Assembly (NCBI GenBank): GCA_900753245.1
Contig: CAADYJ010000091.1
Span: forward strand, 1 to 17,564
Direction of reading: 5' to 3'
From: Clostridia bacterium
GTDB lineage: Bacteria; Bacillota; Clostridia; TANB77; CAG-508
DNA length: 17,564 nt
Shown here: positions 1-6,279 of the stretch, piece by piece
Numbering within the stretch: position 1 is the stretch's first letter
Layout of the letters: each line of letters opens with the position of its first letter
Position numbers and translations under genes: made by a program
Notes under the pieces: model-generated
What the model was told of the DNA's origin: nothing
What the model saw: only the letters and a program-made list of their open reading frames with translations
The model's database searches: none

Positions 1-81
1 AAAATGAGATTTGTTATAGGTTTTCCAGCAATTTTAATATTTGAAATATTAGTTATAATATATTATTCTATAATTTTATAA
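1..81 (+). CDS. C-terminal end of an unidentified membrane protein (partial)
   Basis: An open frame enters from the left edge and stops with TAA at 79-81. The 26 visible residues are nearly all hydrophobic (Ile, Leu, Phe, Val, Tyr), with Lys-Met-Arg at the visible start and Phe-Pro then Glu further on. This looks like one closing transmembrane helix. The product cannot be identified from so little. It lies 26 bases before the next gene on the same strand, so the two may be co-transcribed. Confidence 0.5.
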   Translation, partial: KMRFVIGFPAILIFEILVIIYYSIIL

Positions 82-107
82 AATTACAAATTGAACAGGA
101 GAAAAAA

Positions 108-989
108 ATGAAAAAAGAAATAGAACAAGTAAGAGAAGAATTAAAAAATGATGTAAAAAAATTTACTATATTTGGAGTAAGTATATGGAGAATATTTGCA
201 TACTTCATTATATATAGTGTAATAGGTTATATTATAGAAACAGTATTTGGAATGGTAACAAAAGGAGTTATAGAAAGTAGACAAAGTTTTTTATATGGAC
301 CTTTTTGTGCTATATATGGCTTAGGGGCAGTAGTTATGATTTTATCACTTAAATATTTCAATAAAAATCATAACACACTATTTGTTGGTGGATTTATAGT
401 AGGTTCAATAGTAGAATACATAGTTAGTTGGTATGGAGATGTATTTTTAAATGTAAAGTGGTGGGATTATTCAAATATGCCATTAAATATAAATGGTAGA
501 ATATGCGTGTTTTTCTCATTGTTTTGGGGATTTTTAGCAATTTATTTAATGGGATATGCTAATCCAAGAGTTGATAAATTAATAAATAAAATAAAATCAA
601 AAATATCAATAAACAAACTAAAAATAATAACTACAATAATAATATTATTTATGGCAGTAGACTGTATAATAACAGGAATTGCTATAAAATTATTTATGAT
701 AAGAAAAGTACATGAATATGATTTAAAAGTATCGAATAAACAAGAAATAGAAGAAGCATATAGTGTAATATATAAAAATGATAAAATAGATGAATTTATA
801 ATGCGATACTTTGGTGACAAAAAAATGATAAAAACATTTCCAAACCTAAAAACACAAGATGAAAATGGAAATATGTTATATTTTGATTGTTATGTTGGAG
901 ATATAAAACCATACTACTATAAATTTAACTCTACTTGGAGAGGAGATTTAGTAAAAACATTAAAACATGAGGAAAAAATGATAAAATAA
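108..989 (+). CDS. PF06541-type multi-pass membrane protein (putative ABC-transporter type IV / CmpB family)
   Basis: A 293-residue protein. A charged N-terminus (about 25 residues) is followed by several hydrophobic helices: about 29-50, 62-81, 91-110, 133-150 and 172-195. The first helices carry a pattern I associate with PF06541 membrane proteins: a GYIIET segment, a FLYGPFCAIYGLG segment near residues 61-74, and a WWDYS motif near 118-122. The roughly 95 residues after the last helix are soluble and look family-specific. The molecular role of PF06541 proteins is poorly known; the 'ABC transporter permease' label is a database name and no ATPase is seen nearby. The ATG is preceded by a good ribosome binding site (aggag, 98-102). 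The gene is followed after 33 bases by the HD hydrolase gene. Confidence 0.75.
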   Translation: MKKEIEQVREELKNDVKKFTIFGVSIWRIFAYFIIYSVIGYIIETVFGMVTKGVIESRQSFLYGPFCAIYGLGAVVMILSLKYFNKNHNTLFVGGFIVGSIVEYIVSWYGDVFLNVKWWDYSNMPLNINGRICVFFSLFWGFLAIYLMGYANPRVDKLINKIKSKISINKLKIITTIIILFMAVDCIITGIAIKLFMIRKVHEYDLKVSNKQEIEEAYSVIYKNDKIDEFIMRYFGDKKMIKTFPNLKTQDENGNMLYFDCYVGDIKPYYYKFNSTWRGDLVKTLKHEEKMIK

Positions 990-1022
990 TTTAATACAAA
1001 ATATTTATATTAGGGGGAAAAT

Positions 1023-1556
1023 ATGAAAGAAGAATTTATAGAATTATTGAAACAAACAAATCGTGAAGGAATGGAAAACTTAATAGAATTCTTAAAAAAT
1101 AAAACAGACTTTTTTGAAGCACCAGCTAGCACTAGATTTCATGGTAGTTTTAAAGGAGGCCTTTTGGAACATAGCATGAAAGTATATGAAATACTAAAAC
1201 AAAAAGCAGGAGACAGTGAATCTGTAAGGATAATAGCATTATTGCATGATATATGCAAAACTAATTTTTATAAAGTAGATTATCGTAATGCAAAAAATGA
1301 GCAAGGAGTATGGGAAAAAGTACCTTATTATACAATAGAAGATACAATACCATATGGACATGGGGAAAAATCAGTAATGATGATATCAGAATTTATAAAA
1401 TTAACACCAGAAGAAAGATATGCAATTCGTTGGCATATGGGATTTACTGAACCAAAAGAATTATATACAACAATAGGACAAGCATATAAAAAATATCCAA
1501 TTGCGCTTCTTACACACGAAGCAGACTTAGAAGCTACATATTTTTATGATATTTAA
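1023..1556 (+). CDS. HD-domain metal-dependent hydrolase
   Basis: A 177-residue protein with the residues of the HD phosphohydrolase fold in order: His40 and His50 (in GGLLEHS), the His75-Asp76 pair (LLHDICK), His113 (YGHGEKS), His138 (RWHMG), and His165 with Asp168 near the end (HEADLEAT). The family hydrolyses phosphate esters, often of nucleotides, using one or two divalent metals. The substrate cannot be deduced here. The length is that of a stand-alone single-domain enzyme, and no membrane segment or signal peptide is visible, so it should be cytoplasmic. A purine-rich ribosome binding site (aggggga, 1012-1018) precedes the ATG. The hemolysin III gene starts 19 bases after the stop, so the two are probably one transcription unit. 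Confidence 0.85.
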   Translation: MKEEFIELLKQTNREGMENLIEFLKNKTDFFEAPASTRFHGSFKGGLLEHSMKVYEILKQKAGDSESVRIIALLHDICKTNFYKVDYRNAKNEQGVWEKVPYYTIEDTIPYGHGEKSVMMISEFIKLTPEERYAIRWHMGFTEPKELYTTIGQAYKKYPIALLTHEADLEATYFYDI

Positions 1557-1575
1557 AATAAAAGGAGGACCTAAA

Positions 1576-2239
1576 ATGAAAAAGATAAAAGATCCAGTAA
1601 GTCGGAATTTCACACCTAATAGGTGCTGTATTTTCAGTGGCAGGTTTAGTATTATTAATTGTATATTCATCAATTTATGGAGAAAAAGCATGGGATATTG
1701 TTTCTTTTATCATATTTGGTGTGGGATTGGTGTTATTATATACCTTTAGTAGTTTATATCATTTATTAAATTTAGGAGAAACAGGAACAAGAGTATTCAA
1801 AAAATTTGACCATATAATGATATATATATTAATAGCAGCAACATATACACCAATATGTTTAGGACCAATAAGAGGACCATGGGGTTGGAGTATATTTGGA
1901 GTTGTATGGGGATTAGCAGTATTAGGAACTATATTATCAGCAGTATGGATAAAAGCTCCAAGATGGCTAACAACATCGATATACATTGCAATGGGGTGGT
2001 TAGTAATAATAATGGCATATCCATTATTAAAAACATTTAAGGAATTAAATGCTCTTCCATCACTATTATGGCTTTTAATAGGAGGAATATTTTATACTAT
2101 AGGAGGAGTAATATATGGAATAAAAAAAGCACCATTTACTACTAAAAATTTTGGATTTCATGAGATATTTCATATATTTGTTATACTAGGAAGTTTTTGC
2201 CAATTCTGGTTTGTATTTAAATATTTATTATATATTTAA
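1576..2239 (+). CDS. Hemolysin III / PAQR family membrane protein, read through a +1 frameshift at 1603
   Basis: This reads as one 220-residue protein if the C at 1603 is skipped. The first nine codons (MKKIKDPVS, frame of the ATG at 1576) are followed by GISHLIG and the remaining hydrophobic protein in the next frame. Hemolysin III proteins normally begin with such a K-x-P-V-S...HLIG segment and are about 215-220 residues long. Family features are visible: SSLYHLL, FDHIMIYILIAATYTP, a G-x-x-x-Y-x-x-G-like segment, and FGFHEIFHIFVILGS near the C-terminus, with about seven membrane helices. The SD (aaggagg, 1562-1568) fits the ATG at 1576. An automatic annotation would probably start at GTG 1637 and lose the conserved HLIG segment. 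Without the shift, translation from 1576 ends at 1749. The cellular role of bacterial members is uncertain despite the name. Confidence 0.8.
1603..1605 (+). other. Frameshift site 1: in-frame CGG, +1 shift (hemolysin III)
   Basis: Zero frame reads AGT CGG AAT. Skipping C1603 gives AGT GGA ATT TCA CAC, i.e. S-G-I-S-H-L-I-G, which joins both halves of the protein. The join is fixed by protein continuity; whether it happens during translation or reflects a mutation or assembly error cannot be told from sequence. Confidence 0.75.
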
Positions 2240-2255
2240 TAAAGAATATTATAAA

Positions 2256-2282
2256 AAAGCACATTATAGTGTGCTTTCTCTT
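2256..2282 (+). terminator. Stem-loop downstream of the hemolysin III gene
   Basis: A perfect 8-bp stem (aaagcaca / tgtgcttt, 2256-2263 and 2270-2277) closes a 6-base loop. The T run is short and interrupted by C, so this may be a weak intrinsic terminator. Confidence 0.55.
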
Positions 2283-2309
2283 GCAATTTTACATAATACA
2301 TGATATACT
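2281..2309 (+). promoter_or_regulatory. Sigma-A promoter with extended -10 for the gene at 2374
   Basis: TTGCAA (2281-2286), a 17-base spacer, then TATACT (2304-2309) preceded by TGA, an extended -10. It lies about 65 bases upstream of the start codon, just after the hemolysin III stem-loop. Confidence 0.65.
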
Positions 2310-2373
2310 ATAAAAGTATCATTTATATATCTGTAATAACTAAATTTAGTTACAACATAAGGAGGAAAAAGCT

Positions 2374-2685
2374 ATGTGTAAAATTGCTGAATACCCTGAA
2401 CTATATAACAGAGCAGAGGAACTTCTTCGGGGAAAAGGACTGGATAGAGTAGATCCAGGCTATGAATTCTTAAGAAAGGCAATTGTAATTTCAAAAGTTG
2501 AAGGTGAAAAAAACACAAAAAAACAGCTTTTGAAAGAAGTGAGCAAAGGAATGGTAGTACCATCCAACAAAAAATTGCAAAAATCCAGAGATAGAGTTGA
2601 ACAGTGGATGATTGAAGCCTTAAAGAGCGTTTCAATAGACATTGAATTAATGGATTTTATAAAGCAAATGGCGAAAAAAATTTGA
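2374..2685 (+). CDS. Small protein resembling the Spo0A C-terminal DNA-binding domain
   Basis: A 103-residue protein. GYEFLRKAI (about residues 29-37), the K-S-R-D-R-V-E segment (about 72-78) and a final helix with D-F-I-x-x-M-A-x-K align with the GYxYLREAI, T-A-S-R-V-E-R and F-I-A-M-V-A-D-K segments I recall from the DNA-binding (effector) domain of Spo0A. There is no receiver domain. It may be a stand-alone sporulation-type DNA-binding protein; this comes from remembered motifs, not a search. The SD (aaggagga, 2361-2368) and ATG are clear. It has its own promoter and terminator, so it is a single-gene unit. Codon choice differs from the neighbours (CTT, CTG, CAG, GGC, and an Arg CGG at 2428-2430) and it is visibly richer in G+C, which suggests horizontal acquisition. 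It holds the only in-frame CGG in the window where the frame continues normally. Confidence 0.6.
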   Translation: MCKIAEYPELYNRAEELLRGKGLDRVDPGYEFLRKAIVISKVEGEKNTKKQLLKEVSKGMVVPSNKKLQKSRDRVEQWMIEALKSVSIDIELMDFIKQMAKKI

Positions 2686-2689
2686 AAAA

Positions 2690-2726
2690 AACCCACAAGA
2701 TTTAAATATTCTTGTGGGTTATTTTC
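2690..2726 (+). terminator. Intrinsic terminator after the Spo0A-C-like gene
   Basis: An 11-bp perfect stem (aacccacaaga / tcttgtgggtt, 2690-2700 and 2710-2720) with a 9-base loop, followed by ATTTTCT. It starts only 5 bases after the stop codon. Confidence 0.8.
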
Positions 2727-2728
2727 TG

Positions 2729-2766
2729 TCACATTATATAAAAAGTAAACATAATATGTAATGTGA
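2729..2766 (+). promoter_or_regulatory. Imperfect inverted repeat upstream of the ZIP transporter gene
   Basis: TCACATTATAT (2729-2739) and ATGTAATGTGA (2756-2766) are inverted copies with one mismatch in 11, separated by 16 bases. The right arm runs into the SD (gaggtg, 2765-2770). Either a dimeric repressor or a mRNA hairpin hiding the SD would fit the position. A possible promoter (CTGTCA 2726-2731, 18-base spacer, CATAAT 2750-2755) overlaps the repeat. AT-rich chance matching is possible. Confidence 0.3.
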
Positions 2767-2777
2767 GGTGAATAAAA

Positions 2778-3575
2778 TTGGATTGGTTTGAAAGTTTAAA
2801 CCCTATAATTCAGGCATTTCTTGCTTGTACATTTACATGGGGAGTAACAGCATTAGGTGCATTAGTAGTTTGCTTTTTTAAAGAAATGAATAAAAAAGTA
2901 TTAGATACAATTTTAGGCTTTAGTGCAGGAGTTATGATTGCAGCTGCATTTTGGTCATTAATAGCACCTTCAATAGAATTATCTGCAGAATTGGGTTACA
3001 TACAGTGGCTTTTACCTGCAGTAGGTTTTATAATAGGAGGATTATTTGTATTATTATCAGATAAATTTTTAGACAAAGCTTTAAAAAGCAAGAAAGACTT
3101 AAAAAATAAATCATCTTTAAAAAGATGCATTTTATTAATATCTGCAATAACAATACACAATATACCGGAAGGTATGGCAGTGGGAGTTGCGTTTGGAGGA
3201 ATAGCAAGTGGAGTTCCAGGAATGACTCTAATAGGTGCAATTATGTTAGCACTTGGGATAGGTATACAAAATTTTCCAGAAGGGGCGGCAGTATCATTAC
3301 CTTTAAGAAGTGAAGGATATTCAAGATTTAAAAGCTTTATGATAGGGCAGGCATCTGCATTAGTTGAGCCAATAGCAGCGGTAATAGGAGCAATATTGGT
3401 AATATATATAAGAAGCATGCTACCTTTCTTATTAGCATTTGCAGCAGGAGCAATGTTAATAGTAGTTGCAAGGGAATTACTTCCGGAATCAGTAAAAGAC
3501 TATAAAAACTTAGCAACATTTGGATTAATAGGTGGATTCGTATTAATGATGATATTAGATGTAGCATTGGGATAA
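2778..3575 (+). CDS. ZIP family divalent metal transporter (GufA/ZupT-like)
   Basis: A 265-residue multi-pass membrane protein. The two metal-site motifs of ZIP transporters are present: HNIPEGMAVGVAFG in the fourth helix (residues 127-140) and QNFPEGAAVSLPL in the fifth (164-176). Between the early helices and the fourth lies a basic loop (about 96-116), the usual variable cytoplasmic loop, but without His repeats. ZIP proteins bring zinc or related divalent metals into the cytoplasm; the exact metal cannot be read off. The start is TTG at 2778: it lies 7 bases after a good SD (gaggtg) and gives the MDWF start I expect for GufA-like members. An inverted repeat overlaps the SD region. The gene stands alone between two terminators. 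Confidence 0.88.
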   Translation: MDWFESLNPIIQAFLACTFTWGVTALGALVVCFFKEMNKKVLDTILGFSAGVMIAAAFWSLIAPSIELSAELGYIQWLLPAVGFIIGGLFVLLSDKFLDKALKSKKDLKNKSSLKRCILLISAITIHNIPEGMAVGVAFGGIASGVPGMTLIGAIMLALGIGIQNFPEGAAVSLPLRSEGYSRFKSFMIGQASALVEPIAAVIGAILVIYIRSMLPFLLAFAAGAMLIVVARELLPESVKDYKNLATFGLIGGFVLMMILDVALG

Positions 3576-3698
3576 AAATAAAAATAGATCATAATTGAAA
3601 GGTTGTGTTGCGTGGGAAAAAGAAAATAATGTAAAACTAATTACAGAAAAAAATGGAAATAATTCAAGATAAACGTAACAAAGAGAAAAAGTAAAGCT

Positions 3699-3740
3699 AA
3701 AAAATCCCCCAAAAGTTTATGTACTTTTTGGGGATTTTTT
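3699..3740 (+). terminator. Strong intrinsic terminator between the ZIP gene and yebC
   Basis: A 17-bp stem with one C/T mismatch (left arm 3699-3715 with CCCCC, right arm 3724-3740 with GGGG then T6) around an 8-base loop. The U tract closes the right arm. The complementary A run on the left may allow bidirectional use. The stretch 3576-3698 before it holds no convincing gene. Confidence 0.88.
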
Positions 3741-3769
3741 AGGAATTTTTTAAATAGACATGTATTTTC

Positions 3770-3798
3770 TTTACAAAAGAAAAATTATGTGCTAAAAT
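3770..3798 (+). promoter_or_regulatory. Sigma-A promoter of yebC
   Basis: TTTACA (3770-3775), a 17-base spacer, TAAAAT (3793-3798) preceded by TGC (extended -10). The start codon lies about 40 bases downstream, with an SD (gaggagga) between. Confidence 0.75.
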
Positions 3799-3837
3799 GA
3801 AAAAAGATTTTATAAGAGAAAACGAGGAGGAATAAAA

Positions 3838-4563
3838 ATGTCAGGACATTCAAAATGGCATAACATACAAGCCAAAAAAGGAAAAGCAGATGCAGCAAGA
3901 GGAAAAGTATTTACAAAGTTAGGTAGAGAATTATTAATGGCAGTAAAACAAGGTGGTGCAGATCCAGCTGGAAACTCTAAATTAAAAGATGTTATAGCTA
4001 AATGTAAAGCAGCAAATATGCCAAATGATACAATAAATAATGCAATAAAAAAAGCAGCAGGAGCAGGAAATACTGAAAATTATGAAGAAGTAATTTATGA
4101 AGGATACGGACCAAACGGAATAGCAGTCATAGTAGAAGCTGCAACAGACAATAAAAATAGAACAGCAGCAGATGTAAGACATGCTTTTTCAAAATGTGGA
4201 GGAAATTTAGGAACAAATGGATGTGTATCATATTTGTTTACTAAAAAAGGAGTTATAGTAGTAGATAAAGCTAACTGCAAATTAGATGAAGATAGCCTAA
4301 TGATGCTTGCAATAGAAGCAGGAGCAGAAGATTTTTCTTCAGAAGAAGAAGTATATGAAATAACAACAACACCAGAAACATTTTCACAAGTAAGAGAACA
4401 ATTAGAACAAGAAGGAATAGAATTCTTAGAAGCAGGAGTACAAATGGTACCATCTACATATGTAGACTTAGATGAATCAGGAGTTGCAAAAATGGAAAGA
4501 TTTTTAGATATGTTAGATGAATTAGATGATGTATCTGAAGTATATCATAACTGGAATGAGTAA
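3838..4563 (+). CDS. yebC: YebC/PmpR (TACO1) family protein
   Basis: A 241-residue protein, the usual family length. It opens with the signature [22 protein letters not shown], followed by [14 protein letters not shown], the middle-domain motif [23 protein letters not shown], and [17 protein letters not shown]; the acidic C-terminal part ends in a VYHNW motif. Family members were first described as DNA-binding regulators and more recently as translation factors that relieve ribosome stalling at proline-rich stretches. The protein should be cytoplasmic. It has its own promoter and a strong terminator, so it is a monocistronic unit. It contains no in-frame CGG; the CGG triplets in it sit across TAC-GGA and AAC-GGA and leave the frame intact, which makes it a useful control for the frameshift sites elsewhere. 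Confidence 0.96.
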   Translation: MSGHSKWHNIQAKKGKADAARGKVFTKLGRELLMAVKQGGADPAGNSKLKDVIAKCKAANMPNDTINNAIKKAAGAGNTENYEEVIYEGYGPNGIAVIVEAATDNKNRTAADVRHAFSKCGGNLGTNGCVSYLFTKKGVIVVDKANCKLDEDSLMMLAIEAGAEDFSSEEEVYEITTTPETFSQVREQLEQEGIEFLEAGVQMVPSTYVDLDESGVAKMERFLDMLDELDDVSEVYHNWNE

Positions 4564-4574
4564 AATATAAATAA

Positions 4575-4614
4575 AAATACGAAACTTAAAAACAGGTAAG
4601 TTTCGTATTTTTTT
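4575..4614 (+). terminator. Intrinsic terminator of yebC
   Basis: A 14-bp perfect stem (aaatacgaaactta / taagtttcgtattt, 4575-4588 and 4597-4610), 8-base loop, then TTTT (seven Ts including the end of the arm). Confidence 0.92.
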
Positions 4615-4615
4615 A

Positions 4616-4644
4616 GTTCTATAAAGAAAACTAATGAATATAAT
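4616..4644 (+). promoter_or_regulatory. Sigma-E-like promoter of spoIIIAA
   Basis: GTTCTATA (4616-4623), a 13-base spacer, AATATAAT (4637-4644). The -10 matches six of eight positions of the Bacillus sigma-E consensus CATACAAT; the -35 is weaker (five of eight against GTCATATT). The assignment rests mainly on a near-copy at the same kind of position before spoIIIAB: both share TAGTTCTA, 13 bases ending in ACTAA, then TGAATATA. It would place the transcript start about 3 bases before the ATG at 4654. Confidence 0.5.
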
Positions 4645-4653
4645 AATAGTATT

Positions 4654-5617
4654 ATGATACAGATAAATAGTATATTAAGATGTTTTCCTAATGCAATAGT
4701 AAGAAAAATAGATGAATATTTTACAATAAATGACGTAAACTTAAACTATTTAGAAGAAATAAGAATACGAGTAAATAGACCAATTATATTAAAATTAGGA
4801 CAAACTGAAATAGTAATTGAATATATAGTAAAACCAGAAGAAATATTAGATATATTGCAACAAATATGTGACAACTCAATATATAGCTATCAAAATCAAA
4901 TATGCAATGGATACATTACACTAAAAGGCGGACATAGAGTAGGAATTAGTGGAAATGTAGTAGTAAAAGATGGCAAAATTATAAACATTACATACTTGTC
5001 CAGTTTAAACTTTAGGATAGCAAAACAAGTATTAGGTGCAAGCGATAAAATTATAAAATACATATTAAATTTAAAAGAAAATGACGTGTACAGTACATTA
5101 ATAGTATCACCGCCAGGAGTAGGAAAAACAACAATTTTAAGAGATTTAGTAAGAAGAATTAGTAATGGAATAGAAACGTTATCATTTCATGGAATAAACG
5201 TAGGGGTAGTAGATGAAAGAGGAGAAATTGCAGCAATGTATCACCGGAATACCACAAAATGATATAGGAGCTAGAACAGATGTATTAGACGGAGTACCAA
5301 AGGCACTAGGAATGACAATGTTAATTCGTTCCATGTCACCAAAAGTAATAGTTGCAGATGAAATAGGAAACCAAAAAGAAATAGAAGCAATAGAATATGC
5401 TGTATGCTGTGGAATAAAAGGAATATTTACAGCACATGGCTCAAATATTGAAGATATAAAATTAAACCCCGCAATAAACAAATTAATAGAAAATTATTGC
5501 TTTGAAAGAATAATTTTTTTAAGTGATAAAAAGGAAAAATGTAAAGTAGAAAAAATATATGTACTAAACAAAAATGAAAAACACTACTCACAAATAGAAT
5601 TAGAAGAAAAATATTAA
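4654..5617 (+). CDS. spoIIIAA: Stage III sporulation protein AA, ATPase, read through a +1 frameshift at 5245
   Basis: This reads as one 320-residue protein if one C of 5244-5245 is skipped. It is the ATPase of the SpoIIIA-SpoIIQ complex joining mother cell and forespore, related to secretion-type ATPases, on the mother-cell side. Visible: LEEIRIRVNRPI (33-44), GYITLKGGHRVGISG (86-100), Walker A PPGVGKTT (153-160), VVDERGEIAAMY (185-196), then after the shift GIPQNDIGARTDVLDG, RSMSPKVIVADEIG with the Walker B acidic pair (about 235-236), and FTAHG. The unshifted product stops at 5262 after 202 residues with Walker A but no Walker B, so it should be inactive. The join gives AAMYHGIPQ, matching the conserved GIPQ motif. 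No SD precedes ATG 4654 and no alternative in-frame start is near, suggesting a leaderless mRNA. A terminator follows, separating it from spoIIIAB. Confidence 0.92.
5245..5247 (+). other. Frameshift site 2: in-frame CGG, +1 shift (spoIIIAA)
   Basis: Zero frame reads TAT CAC CGG AAT ACC. Skipping one C gives CAC GGA ATA CCA CAA, i.e. H-G-I-P-Q, restoring the conserved GIPQND segment between the DERGEIA motif and Walker B. Confidence 0.85.
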
Positions 5618-5618
5618 G

Positions 5619-5662
5619 AAAGAATTTTTAGTAGTTTAAGCTATATAAAAATTCTTTTTTTT
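5619..5662 (+). terminator. Intrinsic terminator between spoIIIAA and spoIIIAB
   Basis: A 12-bp perfect stem (aaagaattttta / taaaaattcttt, 5619-5630 and 5646-5657) followed by a run of eight Ts (5655-5662). The inner TAG/CTA can extend the pairing. It begins 2 bases after the spoIIIAA stop and would uncouple spoIIIAA from the rest of the operon, which has its own promoter-like sequence next. Confidence 0.75.
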
Positions 5663-5672
5663 ATATTAATTA

Positions 5673-5702
5673 GTTCTAAAATAAATACTAAGTGAATATA
5701 CT
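5673..5702 (+). promoter_or_regulatory. Sigma-E-like promoter of spoIIIAB-AH
   Basis: GTTCTAAA (5673-5680), a 14-base spacer, AATATACT (5695-5702; six of eight matches to CATACANT). It copies the spoIIIAA promoter region closely (TAGTTCTA, ACTAA and TGAATATA in the same order, one extra base). A transcript start near 5709 would leave about 29 bases of leader containing the spoIIIAB SD. Confidence 0.5.
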
Positions 5703-5737
5703 TAATATATAAAAATAAAAAGGACAAGGAATGCATT

Positions 5738-6250
5738 ATGCAGGTTATAAAATATTTAATGTTGTTACTAATCTTATTATCAAGTACATATATTGGAATA
5801 TTAATATCTAAAAAATATACAAATAGAGTAAAAGAATTAAAACAGATGAAAAATGCATTAAACATATTTAGTACAAAAATAAAATTTACATATGAGCCAA
5901 TTCCAGAAATGTTTTACGAAATATCAAACAAAATAGAAGCACAAATAGGAGAAATTTTTAAAAATGCTTCAGAAAAAATGAAAAAAAACATAAATGCGGG
6001 AGAAGCATGGAAACAGGCATTAGAAGAATCAAATACAAATATGAAGAAAGAAGACATAGAAACACTAAAAACATTAAGCAATTTACTAGGCAAAGTAGAC
6101 ATAGAAGGGCAAATAAGTGAAATAGAACTAGTAAATAACTTTATAGATAATCAAATAGAAAAAGCAGAAGAAGAAAGTAAGAAAAATGTAAAAATGTACA
6201 AAACATTAGGAACAACAGTGGGACTAGCAGTAGTAATATTACTAATTTAA
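5738..6250 (+). CDS. spoIIIAB: Stage III sporulation protein AB
   Basis: A 170-residue protein, close to the 171 residues of the Bacillus subtilis protein. An N-terminal membrane anchor (about residues 4-23) is followed by YTNRVKELKQMKNALNIFSTKI and TYEPIPEMFYEIS, a soluble helical region, and a second hydrophobic helix at the C-terminus (about 157-170). SpoIIIAB is a membrane component of the mother-cell half of the SpoIIIA-SpoIIQ channel, with a fold resembling type II secretion F proteins. The SD is aaggacaagga just before the ATG; another ATG at 5731 is in a different frame. It is the first gene after the internal terminator and probably starts the main sporulation transcript. Confidence 0.9.
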   Translation: MQVIKYLMLLLILLSSTYIGILISKKYTNRVKELKQMKNALNIFSTKIKFTYEPIPEMFYEISNKIEAQIGEIFKNASEKMKKNINAGEAWKQALEESNTNMKKEDIETLKTLSNLLGKVDIEGQISEIELVNNFIDNQIEKAEEESKKNVKMYKTLGTTVGLAVVILLI

Positions 6251-6279
6251 TAAAATAATAATTGAAAGGAATACAAAAA

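Noticed and set aside
1546..1749. Separate small gene before the hemolysin III gene
   Set aside because: It overlaps the end of the HD gene, and after residue 19 its sequence is the out-of-frame shadow of the hemolysin III N-terminus.
2996..3418. Long minus-strand open frames opposite the ZIP, pfk, argS and spoIIIA genes
   Set aside because: They are antisense to well-supported genes, lack SD sites, and their composition (Leu/Ile/Asn/Ser-rich) is the expected shadow of AT-rich coding strands.
3589..3672. Short open stretch after the ZIP gene (contains a WEKEN-like peptide)
   Set aside because: No SD and no reliable start codon, and too short to recognise; it could be a gene remnant, but nothing supports it.
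5213..5617. Independent gene for the C-terminal half of SpoIIIAA
   Set aside because: The apparent start lies upstream of the frame break within spoIIIAA coding sequence, and the residues before GIPQ are out-of-frame translation. The domain continues the ATPase fold.
6262..6279. TTG start for spoIIIAC
   Set aside because: It would translate the SD; ATG 6280 has the correct spacing and matches the family start.
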